From NCBI GenBank assembly GCA_002307135.1, contig DBTQ01000034.1:124001-188000 (forward strand): DNA of 64,000 nt, written 5' to 3'. The stretch is from Bacteroidetes bacterium UBA1312 (GTDB lineage: Bacteria > Bacteroidota > Bacteroidia > Chitinophagales > Chitinophagaceae). Each line of letters starts with the position of its first letter. Position 1 is the stretch's first letter. Shown piece after piece: positions 8,446 to 15,880 of this stretch. Under the pieces are notes generated by a model. It ran no database searches, was not told the DNA's origin, and worked only from the letters and a program-made list of their open reading frames with translations. The translations under genes were made by a program, and so were the position numbers.

Positions 8446-8488
8446 AAAAAGCCTTTATAGGGGAATTAAAACCCTATAAAGGCTTTTT
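8446..8488 (+). terminator. Terminator after the C1 peptidase gene
   Basis: GCCTTTATAGGG (8451-8462) pairs with CCCTATAAAGGC (8472-8483), flanked by AAAAA and TTTTT. A strong intrinsic terminator. Confidence 0.92.
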
Positions 8489-8504
8489 TATGCACTAATC
8501 CATT

Positions 8505-8512
8505 TAATTTTG
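8505..8512 (+). promoter_or_regulatory. -7 box before the 107-residue unknown gene
   Basis: TAATTTTG, matching TAnnTTTG, 28 bases before the ATG at 8541 and just after a terminator, so a new transcript probably starts here. Confidence 0.45.
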
Positions 8513-8540
8513 TTTCTTCAAGCCACAATTAAATACATTC

Positions 8541-8864
8541 ATGTTTATAAAAAATCAATCTTTCAAAGACGAAGAAACGTTATTAGAGCAATTGTTCGAT
8601 TTCTCGTTGGGTAAACCTTCTACTGCTGTTCAACACATGATATCAGAGATAGATAAAGAGGTGTCGGCAAATGAAGCATTCCAAAAATATCGCGCAACAT
8701 TAACAGATGAAGAAGATATCCTTGAGCTTGATGCAGAAGAACGCAACATTAGACTTGGCGAACAATTAATGGAAATCTATTCTTCATTTCTTGTCTCCGA
8801 CAACAAACTATTTGGTGTAAAAGACGATGAACAAATATTCCTCTACGAATTAGATCTATATTAA
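8541..8864 (+). CDS. Small acidic protein of unknown function
   Basis: A 107-residue, strongly acidic, mostly helical protein without signal peptide, cysteines or membrane segments. The N-terminal half reads DEETLLEQLFDFSLGKPS, and a central run is rich in Glu and Asp (TDEEDILELDAEER). I do not recognise a family. It follows a terminator and a -7 box and precedes folB by 43 bases in the same direction, so they may share a transcript. Codon use looks like its neighbours. Likely a real cytoplasmic protein; no function can be assigned. Confidence 0.65.
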   Translation: MFIKNQSFKDEETLLEQLFDFSLGKPSTAVQHMISEIDKEVSANEAFQKYRATLTDEEDILELDAEERNIRLGEQLMEIYSSFLVSDNKLFGVKDDEQIFLYELDLY

Positions 8865-8907
8865 GTCATTAACCTATACACTCCTCCAATTACTTAATTG
8901 TTCCAAA

Positions 8908-9246
8908 ATGCTTAGCGTTTCACTCCACAATATCCATATTCATGCACCTGTTGGTTTATACAGTCAAGAGCAGATACTGCACAACCGTTTTGAAGTTGAT
9001 ATAGATGTAAGTACAGATTTATCTATTGACAACGAATGGCCATTGATAGACTATACAAGCCTAAACACCATCGTTCAACATGTTTTCTTGAAAGAAGAAA
9101 AACTGCTCGAAAATATTGTAAAAAATATATTCAACGCTATAAAAGCAGAATTTCCTTTTATTCAGAAAATAAAAATTAAAGTGCGTAAGCTTAATCCTCC
9201 AATGCAAGGCAACGTGGGTTATGCTCAAGTTGCCTTTGAATCATAA
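8908..9246 (+). CDS. folB: Dihydroneopterin aldolase
   Basis: FolB cleaves dihydroneopterin to 6-hydroxymethyl-dihydropterin and glycolaldehyde in folate synthesis. At 112 residues it is close to the usual 115-125. Motifs: N-terminal LHNIHIHAPVGLYSQEQ (family HGVxxxE region), IDYTSL with the pterin-binding tyrosine, LLENIVKNI with the conserved glutamate, and the C-terminal lysine strand KVRKLNPP. ATG start. No other folate gene is adjacent. The assignment is confident despite the small size. Confidence 0.9.
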   Translation: MLSVSLHNIHIHAPVGLYSQEQILHNRFEVDIDVSTDLSIDNEWPLIDYTSLNTIVQHVFLKEEKLLENIVKNIFNAIKAEFPFIQKIKIKVRKLNPPMQGNVGYAQVAFES

Positions 9247-9311
9247 AATTCGTTTAAACGGATTTACCCCCTTACCATTTTTCCATCTTATTTTTTCATA
9301 CCATTATCATT

Positions 9312-9319
9312 TATTTTTG
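9312..9319 (+). promoter_or_regulatory. -7 box very close to the arginase-fold gene start
   Basis: TATTTTTG, only 7 bases before the ATG at 9327. This implies a very short or absent 5' leader. Confidence 0.4.
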
Positions 9320-9326
9320 CTGCATT

Positions 9327-10457
9327 ATGCAAGACTTAAGACCTTTTTTCGCAAGTAAACATTTTATTGAGATAACCAACACACAGTATGAACCATTACA
9401 ATGGGGTGCACAAATTGAATGCGCTACAGAGCATTCTTTCAATTGTGAAGACGCCGACATCGTAATAGTTGGCTGTGGTGAAAGCAGAGGGGAGAACAAA
9501 GATGCGCTCTATAGTGCCGCTCCAGATGCAGTACGCGAACAATTGTATCAATTATACAATTGGCACACAGGCATTAAAATTTATGATGCCGGCAATATAC
9601 TGCAAGGTGCAAGTATCGACGATACACGTGCAGCATTGCGCATAGTATTGCATGAACTTCACTTGGCAGGCAAAGTAGTAATAGTACTTGGCGGAAGCCA
9701 CGACCTTACCCTACAACAGTATGAGGCGTTCAAAAAATCTGAAACATTAATCAATGCTTCTGTAATAGACATGTTAGTCGATTTAGAAGAAAGCGAAGAA
9801 ATCAATGCACATAGTTTTTTGATGGACATGCTCACAGGCAGCCCTAATTTTGTAACCCATTATAGCCATATTGGTTTTCAAAGCTATTATGTACATCCGG
9901 TAATGCTGGAAACGCTAGACAAACTTCGTTTTGATTTCTTCCGTTTAGGAAAAGTACGAGAACACATGGAAGATATGGAGCCGGTTTTACGCGATAGCAA
10001 TTTACTCAGCTTCGATCTGAACGCCGTAAAATATAGCGATGCACCTATGAACAAAAACGGTAGCCCAAACGGTTTTGCAGGCGACGAAGCTTGTATGCTT
10101 ACCCGCTATGCAGGTATGAGCGGCAAACTGAGTTCATTAGGTATTTATGGTTTAGACGAACGAAAAGATAAAGACTGTATGACTGCAACCTTAGTAGCAC
10201 AAATGATTTGGTATTTTATAGATGGTTATTTCGTTCGAAAAAATGAAGCTTTATTGTCAGACAAAAATGAATTTATAGAGTATCATTTACAATTTACAGG
10301 CAACGACATCGTTTTTATAAAAAGTAAACGTAGCAATCGTTGGTGGATGCAATTACCTAATGGCAATTTCGAACCCTGTAGTTACAACGACTATCTTCAG
10401 GCAAGTGAAAATGAAATACCAGAACGTTGGCTAAGAGCACAAGAAAGAAACATATAA
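9327..10457 (+). CDS. Arginase/formimidoylglutamase-fold protein with degenerate metal site
   Basis: A 376-residue member of the ureohydrolase fold, of the Bacteroidota branch usually labelled formimidoylglutamase. The order of motifs is preserved: VIVLGGSHDLTL, then the position of DAHxD reads IDMLVDLE, and SxDxDxxDP reads SFDLNAVKYSDAP. So the first His and three aspartates are present. The ligand His of DAHxD is Leu, and the second Asp of SFDxD is Asn. A binuclear Mn site therefore looks broken, and ureohydrolase activity is doubtful. No histidine-degradation (hut) genes are nearby. It ends in a terminator. The fold is firm; the catalytic function is not. Confidence 0.82.
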   Translation: MQDLRPFFASKHFIEITNTQYEPLQWGAQIECATEHSFNCEDADIVIVGCGESRGENKDALYSAAPDAVREQLYQLYNWHTGIKIYDAGNILQGASIDDTRAALRIVLHELHLAGKVVIVLGGSHDLTLQQYEAFKKSETLINASVIDMLVDLEESEEINAHSFLMDMLTGSPNFVTHYSHIGFQSYYVHPVMLETLDKLRFDFFRLGKVREHMEDMEPVLRDSNLLSFDLNAVKYSDAPMNKNGSPNGFAGDEACMLTRYAGMSGKLSSLGIYGLDERKDKDCMTATLVAQMIWYFIDGYFVRKNEALLSDKNEFIEYHLQFTGNDIVFIKSKRSNRWWMQLPNGNFEPCSYNDYLQASENEIPERWLRAQERNI

Positions 10458-10461
10458 TTTG

Positions 10462-10500
10462 AAAAGCAATAGAGAATTGAACAATTTCTATTGCTTTTTT
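10462..10500 (+). terminator. Terminator after the arginase-fold gene
   Basis: AGCAATAGAGAATT pairs with AATTTCTATTGCT (one bulged G at 10474), followed by TTTTTT. Confidence 0.85.
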
Positions 10501-10553
10501 GTTAGCATAAATCCTATCCCAAATTCTACACAACTTAATTAACACATAACCCC

Positions 10554-11159
10554 ATGTTTTATTCTTTTAAAGGATTTATTCCTGTTGTGCATCCTAGCGC
10601 ATTTGTACACCCGCAAGCAGTAGTAACCGGCAATGTCATAATTGGAAAAGATGTGTACATCGGTCCTGGTGCCGCATTACGTGGCGATTGGGGAGCTATC
10701 ATTATAGAAGATGGTTGCAATGTGCAAGAAAATTGTACCATACACATGTTCCCGGGCAAAACCGTTTTGCTCAAAGAATCTGCACATATTGGTCATGGAG
10801 CGATTATACATGGTGGTACCATCGGGCGAAACACTATGATAGGTATGAATACCGTAGTAATGGATGATGTTTTAATAGGTGACGAATGTATTATTGGCGC
10901 ATTATCTTTTATAAATGCAAACTCAGTAATACCAGCACGCTCTGTGGTGGTAGGCAACCCTGCTAAAATCATTAAAGAGGTAAGCGATGAAATGATCGAC
11001 TGGAAAACAAAAGGAACACAGCTTTATCAGCACTTACCACAAGATTGTTATGAGAGTCTCCGCTTATGTGAACCCTTAAGCGAAATGCCGAATAATAGGC
11101 CAACGCAAGAATCACTGTATAGTACTTGGGAACAAATAAAAAATAGAAAAGTAAAATGA
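10554..11159 (+). CDS. Gamma-carbonic-anhydrase-like hexapeptide protein (PaaY/CaiE type)
   Basis: A 201-residue left-handed beta-helix protein built from hexapeptide repeats ([IV]GxxxxI), for example GNVIIGKDVYIGPGAALRGD and HIGHGAIIHGGTIG. The metal-binding histidines of the gamma-carbonic anhydrase family appear at CTIH, HIGHG and IIHG. The C-terminal extension (about residues 150-201) resembles the PaaY/CaiE subgroup, trimeric proteins tied to phenylacetate or carnitine metabolism. No paa or cai genes are nearby, so the substrate is unclear. ATG start. It converges on the GT39 gene. Confidence 0.85.
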   Translation: MFYSFKGFIPVVHPSAFVHPQAVVTGNVIIGKDVYIGPGAALRGDWGAIIIEDGCNVQENCTIHMFPGKTVLLKESAHIGHGAIIHGGTIGRNTMIGMNTVVMDDVLIGDECIIGALSFINANSVIPARSVVVGNPAKIIKEVSDEMIDWKTKGTQLYQHLPQDCYESLRLCEPLSEMPNNRPTQESLYSTWEQIKNRKVK

Positions 11160-11181
11160 GCTTGTGCCCACTAAATAACCA

Positions 11182-12648
11182 TTATTCAAGTCCTTGATTT
11201 ATTATATACAAATATGGGTATGTTTTTATATAGTCTGGTAAATCATGGTGTTTAAATACTGCTAAATACGCTTTCTTTTCTAACAGCTCTTCGACATTTT
11301 TTTCATCCAGCAACCAATAGCAAGCAAAACGATTGGTGTAAAATAGGACATCAATGTTTTCAAAGGTGTTGACATTAGGATCTTCGATTACAGATATATT
11401 AGCCGGCATAGTTTTATCGAGGCTCTTGTAAACAAGTGCATTCTGTATTTTTTTGTCTCTTTCCTTACTAGGCTTTCTATTATCCACAATATCCAATGGA
11501 TCAAAAGAAAGATATAAGATTGGTAAAAGTAAGAATACCTGTACTGCACGATGTTTTTTAAAATAAGAAAAGAAATGAAAAATGCTGACCGATATAAATA
11601 TTAAACACAAAGGAGCAACCACAAAAAAATAAGATGCCAACTTTGTTTTTGCGACAAAAGAAAAGAATACAAAAACAATAAGCGTGTACAAAACAGAAGA
11701 AAATGACATCGCGTTTCGATACACGGCTTTGAACATCAAAATGAATATACCAGGGAAAATAAACAACCAAACATAAGCCCCAAAATACTCCGGAAATTTT
11801 TTATAATAAAAATCATTTCCGCCCTCATGCCCCTCTAATACTTCCCTAATATGTTTTGAATTATACGCAAATTCATGTTGTGCTTCTATAGGATAATGCT
11901 TCAGTATAAATAATTGCCAAGGTAGTGCAACAGCAACACAGGCAACAATAGCACCTCCAAATAAAAGTAACTTCCTACGTTCGATTTTTTTGAACATACC
12001 CATAAACAAATAAATGACCCATGCCGAAAAGACTAAAAGCCCGGCAAGCCATTTAACTAGAATGGCACAACCGGAAAGAATACCTGAAAGAATAGCCCAA
12101 TACCATTTACCTGAATTAATATATTCAAAATAAGACCAAATACTTGCCAGTACATAAAAACAGAAAACCATATCGTTATGATCCATACCCAATCTACCAG
12201 ATATTAACTCCAGTTGATAATGAGAAAAACATAGCAACAATGCGGCTATTATTCCAATATTCTTATTTTTTGTTACGAGGATTGCAATGCGATACACTAA
12301 AAGAATCATCAATGAACCCATCAGTACACTCGGATATCTAATTGAGAATTCTGATACACCAAAAAGTTTCATACTCAACGCCATTTGCCACATAAATAAA
12401 GGTTGTTTGTGCAACCAAATATGCGTAATACTCCAAATATTGGTCTGATTCGAGTTCAGCTGATCGACAATTAGCATTGGTTTAAATGGCTCTTTCATCA
12501 TATTTTTAGCAACTAGTGCATGAAATTTTTCATCCCAATTGTGCAAAAAAGGATCAATATGCGCCATATACAACCGCAATACAAAACTTAAAATAAAAAT
12601 AAATACGGCTTCCTTATGTTGCTTTAAACTAATGAAAAATGGTCGCAT
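11182..12648 (-). CDS. GT39 (ArnT/PMT-type) membrane glycosyltransferase
   Basis: A 488-residue polytopic protein of the GT-C fold. It has the first-loop acidic motif in AHIDPFLHNWDEKFHA, typical of PMT_2/ArnT enzymes that move sugars from polyprenyl phosphate carriers on the periplasmic face. The second conserved loop is GRLGMDHNDM, and about ten to eleven hydrophobic segments follow. The C-terminal 90 residues form a soluble domain (ISVIEDPNVNTFENIDVLFY). It is the first of three large membrane genes in this region. Acceptor unknown; a lipid or surface glycan is likely. Confidence 0.85.
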   Translation of the reverse strand: MRPFFISLKQHKEAVFIFILSFVLRLYMAHIDPFLHNWDEKFHALVAKNMMKEPFKPMLIVDQLNSNQTNIWSITHIWLHKQPLFMWQMALSMKLFGVSEFSIRYPSVLMGSLMILLVYRIAILVTKNKNIGIIAALLLCFSHYQLELISGRLGMDHNDMVFCFYVLASIWSYFEYINSGKWYWAILSGILSGCAILVKWLAGLLVFSAWVIYLFMGMFKKIERRKLLLFGGAIVACVAVALPWQLFILKHYPIEAQHEFAYNSKHIREVLEGHEGGNDFYYKKFPEYFGAYVWLFIFPGIFILMFKAVYRNAMSFSSVLYTLIVFVFFSFVAKTKLASYFFVVAPLCLIFISVSIFHFFSYFKKHRAVQVFLLLPILYLSFDPLDIVDNRKPSKERDKKIQNALVYKSLDKTMPANISVIEDPNVNTFENIDVLFYTNRFACYWLLDEKNVEELLEKKAYLAVFKHHDLPDYIKTYPYLYIINQGLE

Positions 12649-12823
12649 GAGGTTCTCTTTTTGAATTCTTCAAATTCATTGTTTGCTCTTATTGAAATTG
12701 TAAAAACATAATTTGTCATTTACAAAATTTTCTTATTAAACAATTGATCGAAGATATACTCTTACATTTATTTATTGGTACTTGCACTTGAGGTATTTAA
12801 GTCGCTTTATTAAATAATTAAAA

Positions 12824-12831
12824 TAAATTTG
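12824..12831 (+). promoter_or_regulatory. -7 box before the 445-residue membrane protein
   Basis: TAAATTTG, matching TAnnTTTG, 52 bases before the ATG at 12884. Confidence 0.4.
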
Positions 12832-12883
12832 CACTAAACTCAGGCATGTATATTAATTAACTTATCGGAGCATAGAAAACTAC

Positions 12884-14221
12884 ATGAAGAAGATATATAC
12901 AGTACTTGTGCTTTTTTTAATTGTTTCATTGTCTGAAGTAGTAATAGGGGAGCGGTGCATTAATGGAAATGTTTTTAAATATGATGCATCAGGCTATTAT
13001 TTGTATTTACCTGCAACTATTATTCATAACGATCTAGCTCATTTAAAATTTTATGAGCATATTGACAGTGTTTATCACCCATCGGACAAAGGTCGATGGT
13101 ATGCTATATCAGAACATCCTGTCACTAAACGAAAATTTGATAAATATGCCATTGGAATTTCAATTGGTGAACTACCCTTCTTTTTAATTGCTCATGCTTA
13201 TTGTATGAGCTCCCATCAATATCCTGCTGATGGCTATTCTATACCTTATCAAACTTCTGCTGCATTAAGTACAATTGCATGGGTACTTATAGGCCTTTTA
13301 GTTTTGGGTAAATTCCTAATGCGGTTTTTTGATGAAAACACTACATCAATTACGCTTTTGCTTATTGCATTTGGAACTAACTTATATTGTAGCACATCTG
13401 TAGATATGGGCATGAGTCATGCTTTAGTTTTTGCCCTTTACTCAGGTATTCTCTTTTGTACCGAAAGATTATATGCACACCCGAACAGCAAATACGCTAT
13501 ATTATTGGGTCTTCTTTTTGGCTGGATAATAATAAGCAGACCGGTAGATATTGCTATAGCTATCTTACCTATTCTATGGCCCATTGCAAAAAGTGAAGAA
13601 AATAGCAGTAGTCGTTTAATGTTCTTCAGGAAAAACTATAAACAGTTAAGCTTATGCTTATTAAGTTGTATGCTGGTTACCTGTATTCAACTGTTTTATT
13701 GGAAATATACAACCGGTCATTTCTTATATTATTCGTACGAAGGAGAAGGGTTCGATTTTAAACACTCAAAAATTATTGATGGGTTATTTAGTTATCGGAA
13801 AGGATGGTTTTTATACACCCCTATTGCATTTGCCGGCATGTTAGGATTAATTCCTTTATTCAAGTACCAGAAAAAATTATTGCTGCCAATCATTTTATTC
13901 TTTAGTACCATTATCTATATAATTTTTTGTTGGTGGATGTGGATGTACGGATATAGTTTTGGCTGTAGAGCATTAGTAGAAGCATTAGCAGTATTGGCGA
14001 TTCCGTTAGCGGCTATGGTTCATTTTGTTCGTACTCAACGATGGTTAATCAAAACGATTGGTATTGCGTTAAGTATTTTCTTTATTTGGCTCAATATCTA
14101 TCAAACACATCAATATATTATAGGAACATTAGATGGCTATAGAATGACTAAAGAATATTATTGGCGTATATTCGATATTATGCATGCTTCAGATGAAGAC
14201 AGGAAGTACTTATTGCCCTAA
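12884..14221 (+). CDS. Polytopic membrane protein, GT-C-like
   Basis: A 445-residue protein with an N-terminal hydrophobic helix, a large first extracytoplasmic loop and eight or more further helices. The loop begins with YDASGYYLYLPATIIHND and continues with KYAIGISIGELPFFLIAHAY. An acidic-aromatic motif in the first loop followed by a GxxxxPFF helix resembles Bacteroidota GT-C-type glycosyltransferases, and VDMGMSHALVF is another loop motif. It is transcribed opposite to its two membrane-protein neighbours. I cannot name a family; glycosyl transfer is an inference from topology and context. Confidence 0.7.
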   Translation: MKKIYTVLVLFLIVSLSEVVIGERCINGNVFKYDASGYYLYLPATIIHNDLAHLKFYEHIDSVYHPSDKGRWYAISEHPVTKRKFDKYAIGISIGELPFFLIAHAYCMSSHQYPADGYSIPYQTSAALSTIAWVLIGLLVLGKFLMRFFDENTTSITLLLIAFGTNLYCSTSVDMGMSHALVFALYSGILFCTERLYAHPNSKYAILLGLLFGWIIISRPVDIAIAILPILWPIAKSEENSSSRLMFFRKNYKQLSLCLLSCMLVTCIQLFYWKYTTGHFLYYSYEGEGFDFKHSKIIDGLFSYRKGWFLYTPIAFAGMLGLIPLFKYQKKLLLPIILFFSTIIYIIFCWWMWMYGYSFGCRALVEALAVLAIPLAAMVHFVRTQRWLIKTIGIALSIFFIWLNIYQTHQYIIGTLDGYRMTKEYYWRIFDIMHASDEDRKYLLP

Positions 14222-14261
14222 GTAAATAATGAAAGTTTATTTAAGATTGCTTTACTGGGTC

Positions 14262-15635
14262 TTACTTTTTTAAATAAAATGTTGTGTCAATAAATTTAAA
14301 ATACCTATTATCAAGAGTGCTATAGTCAAAAACACCCCATTTTGCTATAAAAGATTTATTCTTATTTAGCGCCCAGTCAAACTCATTTGGTGTTTCCTCA
14401 ACAATTATCGAACGCGATATACCTTGCTCTAAAGTGGATAAAAGCCAAAATTCGTAAGAACTTGCCCATGTCATTAATAGTTTATCCTTAGGTACTTTAG
14501 TTATTGATAGTATAAGTTTTTTTTGGGGTTCTAAGCTTGTTTGATACAACAAGTTTCTATTCCATTCCAAGCGCCGCGTATAAAACTGGTGAGCGTTGCA
14601 GATTCTTATAACCCCCACTATCGCAATTGTTGATACAATCACAATAGGTATTTGTTTATTTTTAATAGTAGGCAAATAATCAAACACAAAAGGCATTCCT
14701 ACAAAAATCGATAAAATTAAATACTGATTTTCAAGATAAAATTGATCAGCACCAGAAGGGTTAGATATATTTACGATGAAAATATAACCTAGAAAAAAAC
14801 ACAACATTAGACCCAGTTTCATGTGCTTTTTTTGCTTTATATATATAATGCCGACCAATACAAGTAAAATCGGTAGAAAATAATAGTCGTGCAATAAGTA
14901 CTTTAAAAAATTCTTATTGGATTGAATATTGAAATAATGGGGAAACAATAAAAAAATATTCTTTAACCCACCCATTGCCTGAGTATCGTATGACGTTTTA
15001 AAAAAAAGAGCTTTAATAAAATAAAACGTCAGGTATGTTACTGCCGTGGATAAAACCAATTTTCTATTTGGTGGATAATTTAGATAAAAAAAGAGAAAAG
15101 CAAACAAACAGGCAAACAAAAGAAGCGGATGAGTAAAGCACACGATAAACAACAGGGATGAGGAAATCCAATTAAAATATGCAGGAATTGTCGTTCCCTT
15201 TAAAACATTATCGAATACCGCTAAAAATATGAATAAAAACGTGGCACCTTGTGGCAGTTCAGACTGGATCCAATAGAAAGTATGTGTTGTCATTAAAATA
15301 CTGAATACCAAAAAAACCAAAGCTATTTTGGTATTCTTTATAACTTGACAAATAATAACAAATGCAGTACCGTAAAACAAAATGAATCCGACAGAATAGA
15401 GCCGCGCAATATGATTAATCGATAGACCCATTTTTGACCCTGCAAGTGGAAATAATTGTGTTATTGCTGCTCCAAATCTATTATTTTGAATAGCAAAACC
15501 ACCATCTTTAAGTATGTAAAAAAGATGGTATGCAATATCTAAAAACACGGTTCTTTCTTTATAAAAAAGAATAGAGAATATGAATAGTACACTATAAGTA
15601 CACAAACCTAAAATAAATACTTTTTTTTGATCCAT
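14262..15635 (-). CDS. Polytopic membrane protein of unknown family
   Basis: A 457-residue protein with about eleven hydrophobic segments and a short soluble C-terminal tail of about 80 residues. The first loop has FLDIAYHLFYILKDGGFA and a later loop has NRFGAAITQLFPL. Such loops, with one acidic residue and a conserved aromatic, are seen in GT-C-like proteins, but there is no firm motif. It lies close to another large membrane gene (40-base convergent gap). ATG start; a -7 box about 79 bases upstream and a long leader hairpin precede it. Function unknown. Confidence 0.7.
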   Translation of the reverse strand: MDQKKVFILGLCTYSVLFIFSILFYKERTVFLDIAYHLFYILKDGGFAIQNNRFGAAITQLFPLAGSKMGLSINHIARLYSVGFILFYGTAFVIICQVIKNTKIALVFLVFSILMTTHTFYWIQSELPQGATFLFIFLAVFDNVLKGTTIPAYFNWISSSLLFIVCFTHPLLLFACLFAFLFFYLNYPPNRKLVLSTAVTYLTFYFIKALFFKTSYDTQAMGGLKNIFLLFPHYFNIQSNKNFLKYLLHDYYFLPILLVLVGIIYIKQKKHMKLGLMLCFFLGYIFIVNISNPSGADQFYLENQYLILSIFVGMPFVFDYLPTIKNKQIPIVIVSTIAIVGVIRICNAHQFYTRRLEWNRNLLYQTSLEPQKKLILSITKVPKDKLLMTWASSYEFWLLSTLEQGISRSIIVEETPNEFDWALNKNKSFIAKWGVFDYSTLDNRYFKFIDTTFYLKK

Positions 15636-15658
15636 ATTTCTATAGTTTTCAGACCCGA

Positions 15659-15704
15659 CAAAATATCAACAGCATCAATATTGAAGTTAGGTATTGATAT
15701 TTTG
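15659..15704 (-). repeat. Long inverted repeat in the leader of the 457-residue membrane gene
   Basis: CAAAATATCAA (15659-15669) pairs with TTGATATTTTG (15694-15704), enclosing a 24-base AT-rich segment that holds TCAATATTGA, itself a palindrome. It sits 24 bases before the start codon, where it could influence translation. Confidence 0.4.
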
Positions 15705-15713
15705 TTCAGTGCC

Positions 15714-15721
15714 CAAATGTA
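15714..15721 (-). promoter_or_regulatory. -7 box for the 457-residue membrane gene
   Basis: Reads TACATTTG on the minus strand, 79 bases before the ATG. This would place the 15659-15704 inverted repeat inside the 5' leader. Confidence 0.35.
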
Positions 15722-15850
15722 GGTAAAGAAACTATAAACGAAAAGATGTCGAATAAGAAGGGATATATTGCCATAAAATGAAAAAGACAATTCATTAATT
15801 AGGATTAGGAGTTTTCTTCTAGAGTGTGCAGACCGAGCACGGTTTACGCC

Positions 15851-15858
15851 TATCTTTG
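15851..15858 (+). promoter_or_regulatory. -7 box for the TonB-dependent receptor
   Basis: TATCTTTG, an exact TAnnTTTG match, 22 bases before the ATG at 15881. Confidence 0.5.
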
Positions 15859-15880
15859 CAAGCAACATTTCAAATGAAAA

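Noticed and set aside
15636..15880. Cobalamin riboswitch before the BtuB-like receptor
   Set aside because: No B12-box-like core or the long conserved architecture is visible; only an ordinary -7 box is found close to the start.
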